From Bacillus sp. ISL-51 (GTDB taxonomy: Bacteria > Bacillota > Bacilli > Bacillales > Bacillaceae): a stretch of DNA of 64,000 bases. The position numbers and the translations under genes were made by a program. The stretch is taken from NCBI RefSeq assembly GCF_018613535.1, contig NZ_JAGGQB010000005.1, forward strand, positions 186,001-250,000, written 5' to 3'. Positions 58,134 through 64,000 of the stretch are shown in pieces (the stretch's first letter is position 1; every line of letters starts with the position of its first letter). The notes under the pieces are model-generated. The model saw nothing but the letters and a program-made list of their open reading frames with translations. It searched no databases and was not told the origin of the DNA.

Positions 58134-58917
58134 GCAAATAGTCGTCAAAAATGATTTTATGTATCGCCGGATTTCCCGCAAGCACGCTGTGGTTGTCTAA
58201 AAACGTGAAGGGCTCCCCTTCAATTGTTGTATAAATGCCTCCGACTTCGTTCAGCAAAATACAGCCTGCAGCGTAATCCCACGGAGCGAGCCTCATGGTA
58301 ATGTATGCGTCGATGCGTCCTGCCGCGACACTTGCCAGCTCCAGTGCCGCAGAGCCGTAAGAGCGTGTCCCTCTCACCCGTTTCACAAGCGGCGCTAAAA
58401 TGCCCGGGTCAATTCTTCTGTTCTCCGTCACCCAAGTGGCATTCACTGCAATAATCGCTTCTTCAATCGACACTTCCCGCAAAGAAGGCAGCGCCGTGTC
58501 ATTCATATAAGCGCCCTCTCCGCTGAATGCGTGGTACAGCTCATCCTGCATGACATCATAAATCAACCCGATTTTCCCTTTTCCGTTTTCAAAAATGCCG
58601 ATTGAGATCGCAAAATGCCGCTGCTGGTGGATAAAATTCATCGTCCCGTCAATCGGATCGATAATCCAGACAACGCCTTCAAGGGAGTGCAGCTTATCCC
58701 CCTGCCCTTCTTCCCCGAGAATGCGGTGGCCCGGAAAGGTTTGCTGTATACGGTCAATGAAAAAGCGTTCTGTCTCTTTATCAATATTCGTGACTAAATC
58801 ATTCGGATTTGATTTTGTTTCGATCGTCAATTTTTCCTGCATGGATTGTTTGATTCTGCTTCCTGCTTCTCTCACCCATTTTTTTGCGATTTCATCAATT
58901 TCCGTCCAATTTGTCAT
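58120..58917 (-). CDS. yktC: Inositol-1-monophosphatase family protein YktC
   Basis: Mg-dependent phosphatase of the SuhB/IMPase family; in B. subtilis YktC hydrolyses inositol monophosphate and related sugars phosphates. The 265-residue protein has the metal motifs GEEGQGD near residue 69 (EE), WIIDPIDGTMNFIH near 87 (DPxDGT) and APWDYAAGCILLNEVGG near 210 (WD). It starts 3 bases after a short upstream leader and overlaps the GNAT gene. Confidence 0.96.
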   Translation of the reverse strand: MTNWTEIDEIAKKWVREAGSRIKQSMQEKLTIETKSNPNDLVTNIDKETERFFIDRIQQTFPGHRILGEEGQGDKLHSLEGVVWIIDPIDGTMNFIHQQRHFAISIGIFENGKGKIGLIYDVMQDELYHAFSGEGAYMNDTALPSLREVSIEEAIIAVNATWVTENRRIDPGILAPLVKRVRGTRSYGSAALELASVAAGRIDAYITMRLAPWDYAAGCILLNEVGGIYTTIEGEPFTFLDNHSVLAGNPAIHKIIFDDYLHADK

Positions 58918-59012
58918 ACCGTGTACCTCTTTTCTATGTATAGCTTTACTCTATAGCATACTGATAAAAGCGATTAAAAAGCAAGGAAAATGAAAAATAT
59001 GTCTTCTCACGT

Positions 59013-59042
59013 AAAAACGAACCATTCCGGCGGTTCGTTTTT
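59013..59042 (-). terminator. ykzI terminator
   Basis: AAAAACGAACC / GGTTCGTTTTT hairpin just after ykzI. Confidence 0.85.
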
Positions 59043-59050
59043 ACTATTCT

Positions 59051-59239
59051 TTATCCGTTAAGACGAATCCATTCTTTTCTGAGACGCTCTAATTTCCTTT
59101 TGCTGAGATCAATTTGGTCTTCATTTTCTTTTTGCAATGCCTCGTACAGGGTTGCCAATTCATAATCAACCTCTAGTCTCCAGACAGCTACACGGTTATT
59201 TTTTTCCTCTCTGAACCCTTCCTTCACCACTTGCCTCAT
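59051..59239 (-). CDS. ykzI: Small conserved protein YkzI
   Basis: 62 residues from ATG at 59239 (MRQVVKEGFREEKNN), after GGAAGGGG. Highly charged and helical (YEALQKENEDQIDLSKRKLERLRKE split over two helices), no cysteines or membrane segment. Matches B. subtilis YkzI; function unknown. Confidence 0.88.
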   Translation of the reverse strand: MRQVVKEGFREEKNNRVAVWRLEVDYELATLYEALQKENEDQIDLSKRKLERLRKEWIRLNG

Positions 59240-59473
59240 TGTCTTTCGCCCCTTCCAGAGATCATTTGTTAAAAAAGCATCCCATTCCAAATCATTTATG
59301 AATACTTCTTATATCGTATGGAAACTTATATTCGGCTGTAACATCATTCTGAAAATTGTGTGTTTACCTATTCGCTTTTTACCACATTTCCCCTCTCTTC
59401 AAACGTTCTCAATGTTTTTGCCGGGAAAAGCAACTGTGGTAAAATATGAATACTTATTATAAGGAGGAAAAAC

Positions 59474-60106
59474 ATGACACAGATGCGTTTTACAAATGAA
59501 GACTTTGATACATTTACAATAGAAGGTTTAGATGCGCGCATGGAGGTGTTAAAGGAACAGGTCCGGCCGAAGCTGACCCTTTTAGGCGAGCATTTTGCCC
59601 CGACATTGTCGGCATTGACCGGGGACGAAATGTTTCCGCACGTCGCCAAGCACGCCAGAAGATCGGTCAACCCGCCGGCTGACAGCTGGGTCGCCTTTGC
59701 CAGCAGCAAAAGGGGCTACAAAAAACTTCCCCACTTTCAAATCGGTTTATGGGACACCCATATGTTTGTATGGTTCGCCATCATTTATGAGTCTCCGATA
59801 AAAGAGGAGTACGGCAAATTGCTTGAAGCGAAGCAGGAAGAGGTCACAAAGCAAATCCCGCCTCACTTTGTCTGGTCGCCGGATCATACGAAGCCTGCTG
59901 CGTACAAGCAGTCAGAAATGGATCATGAGCAGCTGAAAACATTATTTGAACGTCTGCAGACAGTAAAAAAAGCCGAGCTTTTATGCGGCATTCAGCTTCC
60001 GAAAGACGAGGTTATTAATATGAACAACCAAGAATTTCTGCAAACGATTGAAGATGCCTTTCATAAGCTTTCGTTTTTATACACTCTGACGCAGAAAGTC
60101 TCATAA
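59474..60106 (+). CDS. yktB: DUF1054/UPF0637 protein YktB
   Basis: 210-residue soluble protein matching B. subtilis YktB. ATG at 59474 after AAGGAGG. Conserved features are the N-terminal [35 protein letters not shown] near residue 55, and [19 protein letters not shown] near 88. Structures exist for the family but its biochemical role is unknown to me. Convergent with yktA. Confidence 0.92.
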   Translation: MTQMRFTNEDFDTFTIEGLDARMEVLKEQVRPKLTLLGEHFAPTLSALTGDEMFPHVAKHARRSVNPPADSWVAFASSKRGYKKLPHFQIGLWDTHMFVWFAIIYESPIKEEYGKLLEAKQEEVTKQIPPHFVWSPDHTKPAAYKQSEMDHEQLKTLFERLQTVKKAELLCGIQLPKDEVINMNNQEFLQTIEDAFHKLSFLYTLTQKVS

Positions 60107-60110
60107 CATA

Positions 60111-60140
60111 AAAAGCGGGCCGTTTCCGGCTCGCTTTTAT
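60111..60140. terminator. Bidirectional terminator between yktB and yktA
   Basis: AAAAGCGGGCCG / CCGGCTCGCTTTT hairpin with a 3-base loop between convergent stops. Confidence 0.8.
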
Positions 60141-60407
60141 TTACATCTTAATAACCGCTTGATCTGATTCTTTTGCCTGTTTCACAGTCCTGTACGGAGA
60201 ATATGTGCTGTCTGTCTCAAATTGGCCGCAAATCTTCTTTTCCTCCGCTTTTCCCGGAACAATTTCTTTGAAGCGGCGGTACGCCTGCAGCAATTTGTCA
60301 CGGTCCGCACCTTTTTCATAGGCATTTTCCACCTGCTGAAAAAAGGCAATTACATCCACAGCCTCTTCTGTCGTCCAGTCCTCGTTCATCGGATATTGAT
60401 ATTCCAA
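60141..60407 (-). CDS. yktA: UPF0223 family protein YktA
   Basis: 88-residue soluble protein matching B. subtilis YktA. Conserved N-terminus YQYPMNEDWTTEEAVDVIAFF, and YRRFKEIVPGKAEEKKICG near residue 43. ATG at 60407 after GGAGTG. Function unknown. Divergent from speA. Confidence 0.92.
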   Translation of the reverse strand: MEYQYPMNEDWTTEEAVDVIAFFQQVENAYEKGADRDKLLQAYRRFKEIVPGKAEEKKICGQFETDSTYSPYRTVKQAKESDQAVIKM

Positions 60408-60586
60408 ATCTCTTCACTCCTTCATTATCCTGCTCAAAAAAAGCATCTTCCATAGATCATAAATTGTTCTTTACATTCTTTCAAGTTCATAATATAATTC
60501 ATTTGTTTTACGTTTAAAAAACGGGTAATAAACTGAATGTAATACACACTAATTGCGTAGGTATTATGACAAAGGTGGGAAAACAA

Positions 60587-62059
60587 TTGCCGCAACAAGA
60601 AACACCCCTGTACACCGGACTGAAAAAGCACGCGAACAGACAGCCTGTCCAATTCCACATTCCGGGCCACAAAAAAGGCGCAGGGATGGACCCAGAATTC
60701 AGACAATTTATCGGAGAAAACGCGTTAAGCATAGATTTAATTAACATTGAACCTCTTGATGATTTACATGCGCCAAAAGGGATTATTAAAGAAGCGCAGG
60801 AACTGGCCGCTGAGGCATTCGGCGCAGACCACACTTTCTTTTCCGTACAAGGAACGAGCGGCGCCATAATGACGATGGTCATGGCGGTTTGCGGACCTGG
60901 AGATAAAATCATCATCCCGAGAAATGTCCATAAATCAATTATGACAGCTATTGTATTTTCCGGAGCGGTGCCTATTTTTATACACCCGGAAATTGATGAC
61001 GAGCTTGGCATCTCTCACGGCATCACACTCGAATCAGCCGAGCGCGCCTTGACTGAGCACCCTGACGCCAAAGGGCTTCTTGTCATTAATCCGACTTATT
61101 TCGGCGTCGCAGCCGACTTAAGCAGCATTGTGAAGCTCGCGCATTCTTACAGCGTCCCGGTCCTTGTGGATGAAGCGCACGGCGTGCATATTCACTTCCA
61201 TGATCAGCTCCCTCTGTCCGCCATGCAGGCAGGCGCTGATATGGCAGCCACAAGCGTTCACAAATTAGGCGGTTCTTTGACGCAAAGCTCTATTTTAAAT
61301 GTAAGGGAAGGCCTTGTGTCTAAAGACAGGGTGCAATCGATTTTAAGCATGCTGACAACAACATCAACTTCCTACTTGCTTCTCGCTTCATTAGACGTCG
61401 CGAGAAAACGGCTGGCAACAGAAGGCCGAAAGCTTCTGGAAGATACGATTATCCTGGCAAATCAAACACGGGAACGCCTGAACCAAATTGAAGGCATTCG
61501 CTGTGTCGGAGAAGAGATAACGGGCTCTAAGGCTGCGTTCAGTTATGATCCGACCAAATTAATCATCTCTGTCAAAAATCTCGGCCTGACGGGTCATGAC
61601 GTTGAAAAATGGCTCCGCGAATCATATAATATCGAAGTCGAACTGTCCGATTTGTATAACATTTTATGTATTTTCACTCCGGGCGACAGAGCTGATGATG
61701 CTGACCGTCTTGTAAACGCGCTTGCCGAGATTTCAAAGCGGGCCTCAGCCAATGAATTTGCTCATAAGCAAACGGAGGTTCTGCTTCCTGAAATTCCGCT
61801 TTTAGCGATGACACCCCGTGACGCATTTTACGCCAATACGGAAATCGTCCCTTTGATAGAATCGGCGGGACGGATTATTGCGGAATTTGTTATGGTGTAT
61901 CCGCCGGGAATACCGATTTTTATCCCTGGTGAAATCATTACAGAAGAAAACATCAGCTACATTTTCAAAAACCTTGATGCCGGCCTTCCCGTTCAAGGCC
62001 CTGAAGACGCGACGCTTGAAATGATTCGTGTCATTAAAGAACAAAAGGCCATCCAATAA
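60587..62059 (+). CDS. speA: Arginine decarboxylase SpeA
   Basis: PLP enzyme making agmatine from arginine, the first step of the polyamine (spermidine) route in Bacillus. The start is taken as TTG at 60587, six bases after AAAGGTGGGA, giving 490 residues as in B. subtilis; an ATG seven codons upstream precedes that ribosome binding site and is rejected. Fold type I Orn/Lys/Arg decarboxylase: QFHIPGHKKGAGMDP at the N-terminus, FSVQGTSGAI near 87, LVDEAHGVHIHF near 205 and the PLP lysine in ATSVHKLGGSLTQSS near 228. Confidence 0.97.
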   Translation: MPQQETPLYTGLKKHANRQPVQFHIPGHKKGAGMDPEFRQFIGENALSIDLINIEPLDDLHAPKGIIKEAQELAAEAFGADHTFFSVQGTSGAIMTMVMAVCGPGDKIIIPRNVHKSIMTAIVFSGAVPIFIHPEIDDELGISHGITLESAERALTEHPDAKGLLVINPTYFGVAADLSSIVKLAHSYSVPVLVDEAHGVHIHFHDQLPLSAMQAGADMAATSVHKLGGSLTQSSILNVREGLVSKDRVQSILSMLTTTSTSYLLLASLDVARKRLATEGRKLLEDTIILANQTRERLNQIEGIRCVGEEITGSKAAFSYDPTKLIISVKNLGLTGHDVEKWLRESYNIEVELSDLYNILCIFTPGDRADDADRLVNALAEISKRASANEFAHKQTEVLLPEIPLLAMTPRDAFYANTEIVPLIESAGRIIAEFVMVYPPGIPIFIPGEIITEENISYIFKNLDAGLPVQGPEDATLEMIRVIKEQKAIQ

Positions 62060-62065
62060 GGCATG

Positions 62066-62100
62066 AAAAAGCCCGAAACACAAGATGTTTCGGGCTTTTT
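62066..62100. terminator. Shared terminator of speA and SR1
   Basis: Perfect 15-bp stem AAAAAGCCCGAAACA / TGTTTCGGGCTTTTT with a 5-base loop between the speA stop and SR1P. It can end transcription in both directions. Confidence 0.9.
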
Positions 62101-62109
62101 TTATATTTT

Positions 62110-62229
62110 TTACTCTTCTTCAAGATGACACTGGCATTGTCCGCAGCATGTTCCGTATAACGTTGTCACCTTCTCATCCTCAAAGTAATGAATGGCTTCG
62201 TTACAGTCTTGGCAAACAATCGTTCCCAT
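62110..62229 (-). CDS. sr1P: GapA-binding small peptide SR1P
   Basis: 39 residues starting MGTIVCQDCNEAIHYF, too short for usual gene calls. Cysteines are paired as CQDC and CCGQCQC, suggesting metal binding; the tail is acidic (HLEEE). In B. subtilis SR1P binds the glyceraldehyde-3-phosphate dehydrogenase GapA, stabilises gapA mRNA and promotes GapA-RNase J1 contact. Upstream sequence GGGGAATGAGAG provides the ribosome binding site. Confidence 0.93.
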   Translation of the reverse strand: MGTIVCQDCNEAIHYFEDEKVTTLYGTCCGQCQCHLEEE

Positions 62230-62254
62230 CTCTCATTCCCCATTTCTCAGAATT

Positions 62255-62268
62255 TGAAAACGCTTAAT
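62255..62268 (-). promoter_or_regulatory. Candidate cre within SR1 leader
   Basis: On the plus strand TGAAAACGCTTAAT fits the CcpA cre consensus except for its last two bases. It lies about 11-24 bases downstream of the predicted SR1 start, a roadblock position. SR1 is reported to be under mild CcpA control in B. subtilis; equivalence is inference. Confidence 0.45.
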
Positions 62269-62285
62269 TTTTATTTGTTGTTATT

Positions 62286-62314
62286 ATATTATTATGTCAC
62301 ATTTAATATGTCAA
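62286..62314 (-). promoter_or_regulatory. SR1 promoter
   Basis: On the minus strand TTGACA (62309-62314), a 17-base spacer and TAATAT (62286-62291); start near 62279. A near-consensus sigma-A promoter. Confidence 0.85.
62291..62301 (-). promoter_or_regulatory. CcpN operator within the SR1 promoter
   Basis: TGTGACATAAT on the minus strand matches the CcpN consensus TRTGHYATAYW at 10 of 11 positions. It lies between the -35 and -10 hexamers, so bound CcpN would act at the polymerase. Confidence 0.75.
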
Positions 62315-62323
62315 CCACTAAAC

Positions 62324-62334
62324 TGTATAACACA
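62324..62334 (-). promoter_or_regulatory. CcpN operator upstream of the SR1 promoter
   Basis: TGTGTTATACA on the minus strand is a perfect match to TRTGHYATAYW. It sits 9 bases upstream of the -35 and 8 bases downstream of the deacetylase stop codon. Confidence 0.85.
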
Positions 62335-62342
62335 TTTATTTT

Positions 62343-63143
62343 TTACGGCCTCTTGATCGCTTTTGGATCGATAATGGTATATCCTTTATCCCGGAGTCCT
62401 TTCACAATGCCCGGTATCGCTTCATCCGTCCACTTCCGATCATGCATGAGGATATTAGCGCCGTCCTGTAAATAAGGGCTGTTTAGAGTAATGTCAGTGA
62501 GCGCTTTTTTTGATTGATATTTCTGGTCCCAGTCATATCCGAAGGTCCAATTCGTTTTCACCATACCTTCTTTTTGGATGAGCCTGTCACTGTAATCCGT
62601 GTTGCTTCCGAAGGGCGCTCTGAAAAATGCAGGCTTTTCCCCGATTACCTTCTCAACGGCTTTGTTGACGCCGACAATTTCTTCCCGCTGTTTTTGTTCT
62701 GAAAGATTTTTTAAATTTTGATGGGTCATCGTATGATTTCCGATCATAAAGCCTAAATCATGAATATGCTGAAGTGCTTTTTTATTTTCATCTTTTTTTA
62801 GAAATTGTCCGTTCACAAAAAAAATCGCTGATGCATGAAGGTCGTGCAGCTTGTCGGCGATGTCAGCCGCATGCCGGTCCGGCGCGTCATCAATGGTTAA
62901 CAGCGCAATCGGTTTTTTGTCTTTCTGTTCATCCAGTCTTTCAACCGCAAAGGTTTTCGGATTGATTTGATAGCGGGCCTCAGCCTTTTGCTTTACCGGC
63001 TTATCTGTTTTTTCCTTGCTGGTTGTCTGTTCCGTTTTACCGGCAGCGGCATGCGAATGGGTTTTGCTTGATTCCGGCTCCTGATTTGATTGGCAGCTGA
63101 CGAGGAAGAAAACACACATGACAGCTGCAATTGCTTTATACAT
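62343..63143 (-). CDS. Polysaccharide deacetylase family lipoprotein
   Basis: 266-residue NodB-homology (CE4) enzyme with a lipoprotein signal (lipobox FLVSC, cysteine at about residue 17) and a Ser/Lys/Glu-rich linker to about 75. CE4 motifs: TIDDAPD near 82 (variant of TFDDGP), GNHTMTHQN near 136 (HxxxH zinc pair), RAPFGSN near 170, and ILMHDRKW near 231. All metal ligands appear present, so activity is likely; the substrate could be peptidoglycan or another N-acetylated glycan. ATG at 63143 after CAGGAGGG. I do not recall this gene between slp and SR1 in B. subtilis 168. Confidence 0.9.
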   Translation of the reverse strand: MYKAIAAVMCVFFLVSCQSNQEPESSKTHSHAAAGKTEQTTSKEKTDKPVKQKAEARYQINPKTFAVERLDEQKDKKPIALLTIDDAPDRHAADIADKLHDLHASAIFFVNGQFLKKDENKKALQHIHDLGFMIGNHTMTHQNLKNLSEQKQREEIVGVNKAVEKVIGEKPAFFRAPFGSNTDYSDRLIQKEGMVKTNWTFGYDWDQKYQSKKALTDITLNSPYLQDGANILMHDRKWTDEAIPGIVKGLRDKGYTIIDPKAIKRP

Positions 63144-63388
63144 AAGAATCCCTCCTGCTTGGTTTTGCCCACAGTATAACGAAAAAACAGCAGTTTCACG
63201 ATGAATAATGTGCCTTTATTACGCATTGTGAACGGATCTTGTCACCCGTATTATTTCTTCATTAAAAACGGTTTCAATTATATAACAATTAAGTAACAAG
63301 CCTTAGCTTTCTCAGGTCTCGTGATACACTTTACATAGTCCTTGTTAACGGATATTCCATTACAATATAAAACAGAGGAGAAAGATAG

Positions 63389-63763
63389 ATGCGCTACCGC
63401 ATGGTGATTCCCTTTTTTTTGATGTTGTTTGTTTTGTCAAGCTGTTCGGTTTCTACGGTCAGTCCATTCAAAAAAAACCGGATCGACAGCATTCATCACA
63501 CTCAAATCTTGTTTTTTTCCGATGAAAACCATATAGATAAAGAAGTGCCCTATTACGATGCGATCCTTGATTTGGAGAAGAAATATCCTCATCATGTAGA
63601 TCAAATGAAGGTATATGACAACAGAAAAGGATGGGAAAAAGAAATCAATACGTTCCCGGCTCTTATGGTCATCAACCATAGCCATGTCGTCATGAAGATA
63701 GAAGGATCGGTTAAGAAAAAAGAAGATATTATAAAACCTATGCAGCATGTGCTGGCACAATAA
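63389..63763 (+). CDS. slp: Peptidoglycan-associated lipoprotein Slp
   Basis: 124-residue lipoprotein: ATG at 63389 after AGAGGAGAAAG, signal peptide with lipobox LSSC (cysteine near residue 19). The mature part looks thioredoxin-like in layout (HTQILFFSDENH, then TFPALMVINHSHVVMKIEG) but lacks a CxxC. Matches B. subtilis Slp beside pdhD. Function unknown; convergent with pdhD. Confidence 0.92.
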   Translation: MRYRMVIPFFLMLFVLSSCSVSTVSPFKKNRIDSIHHTQILFFSDENHIDKEVPYYDAILDLEKKYPHHVDQMKVYDNRKGWEKEINTFPALMVINHSHVVMKIEGSVKKKEDIIKPMQHVLAQ

Positions 63764-63765
63764 AA

Positions 63766-63797
63766 AACAGCCCCCGTTATGACACGGAGGCTGTTTC
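63766..63797. terminator. Bidirectional terminator between slp and pdhD
   Basis: AACAGCCCCCGT / ACGGAGGCTGTT hairpin between convergent stops, with A- and T-rich flanks. Confidence 0.8.
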
Positions 63798-63810
63798 TTG
63801 TATTACGTTA

Positions 63811-64000
63811 TTATTTTACGATATGGATCGGGCTTCCGATGGCCACTTCCGCCGCTTCCATTGTGATTTCGCCCAATGTCGGGTGAGCGTGGATTGTCAT
63901 TGCGATATCTTCAGCAGTCATTCCGCCTTCGATCGCCAAGCTCAATTCAGAAATCATGTCAGAAGCACTCGCACCGGCAATTTGCGCACCGATAACAAGT
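63811..64000 (-). CDS. pdhD: Dihydrolipoyl dehydrogenase, C-terminal end (partial)
   Basis: The last 63 codons of a minus-strand gene that continues off the right edge. The translation ([18 protein letters not shown], then [17 protein letters not shown] and ending GSPIHIVK) shows the dimerisation-domain end of dihydrolipoyl dehydrogenase, including the catalytic HPT motif (HAHPTLGE). In B. subtilis pdhD, the E3 subunit of pyruvate and 2-oxoglutarate dehydrogenases, lies next to slp. Identity is firm; the N-terminal FAD part is not in view. Confidence 0.96.
   Translation of the reverse strand, partial: LVIGAQIAGASASDMISELSLAIEGGMTAEDIAMTIHAHPTLGEITMEAAEVAIGSPIHIVK

Larger units (their letters stand above)
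62068..62279 (-). ncRNA. sr1: Dual-function small RNA SR1
   Basis: Minus-strand unit of about 210 nt between speA and the upstream genes, the position of SR1 in B. subtilis (known length about 205 nt). It has its own sigma-A promoter, encodes the 39-residue SR1P, and ends at the speA-SR1 terminator. In B. subtilis SR1 base-pairs with ahrC mRNA, lowering arginine catabolism activation, and encodes SR1P. Identification rests on the peptide, the position and the CcpN operators. Confidence 0.9.

Noticed and set aside
63342-63371. TTGTTA-N18-TATAAA as an slp promoter
   Set aside because: The start site would fall inside the slp ribosome binding site; an upstream promoter is more likely but I could not define it.

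Overview
This window is a core-chromosome segment of a Bacillus of the subtilis group. It most likely comes from the B. amyloliquefaciens/velezensis branch: the neutral protease at 56016-57581 reads like the NprE known from that branch, and gene order and protein sequences otherwise follow the B. subtilis 168 block running from bpr back to pdhD. The window is read opposite to the usual B. subtilis map, so most genes lie on the minus strand. I see no rRNA, tRNA, CRISPR array, prophage or insertion sequence.

Layout. 1-91: start of the secreted protease gene bpr. 377-17818: the division and cell-wall (dcw) cluster, transcribed leftward from the MraZ-type operator: mraZ, rsmH, ftsL, pbpB, spoVD, murE, mraY, murD, spoVE, murG, murB, divIB, ftsA, ftsZ. 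The ylxW-ylxX-sbp genes that B. subtilis carries between divIB and ftsA are not visible; an AT-rich 0.5 kb stretch stands there. 17888-32476: the bshC/ylb region (bacillithiol, pantothenate, L32, tRNA and rRNA modification, CoA, the Lon-like protease YlbL, the Ric-complex subunit YlbF, sporulation genes gerR, ylbJ, ylbD). Between ylbH (rsmD) and ylbG lies a forespore-type small RNA matching CsfG. 32511-39772: caa3 cytochrome oxidase and heme A genes ctaGFEDCB, divergent from ctaA. 39900-55693: pycA, ftsW and the yla genes (ylaN, glsA2, phoH-like, typA, ylaE, and the ECF sigma operon ylaABCD). 56016-64000: nprE, a GNAT gene, yktC, ykzI, yktB, yktA, speA, the dual-function RNA SR1 with its peptide SR1P, a polysaccharide deacetylase lipoprotein, slp and the 3' end of pdhD.

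How the genes work together. The left third makes lipid II precursors (MurE, MraY, MurD, MurG, MurB) and the divisome (FtsZ, FtsA, DivIB, FtsL, PBP2B), with sporulation paralogues SpoVE and SpoVD embedded. FtsW, the vegetative SEDS partner of PBP2B, lies about 26 kb away. The cta genes build a terminal oxidase, and regulatory sequences between ctaA and ctaB resemble ResD and CcpA targets. PycA, SR1 (with near-perfect CcpN operators) and PdhD tie the right side to central carbon metabolism.

I did not find a clearly new biological system. The items most worth a second look are the missing ylxW-ylxX-sbp block, the CsfG and SR1 RNA loci with their promoters, the deacetylase gene abutting SR1, the 10-bp repeats at mraZ, the ECF promoter before ylaA, and the three-repeat secreted protein YlaE. 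Gene names come from memory of B. subtilis sequences, not from a search.
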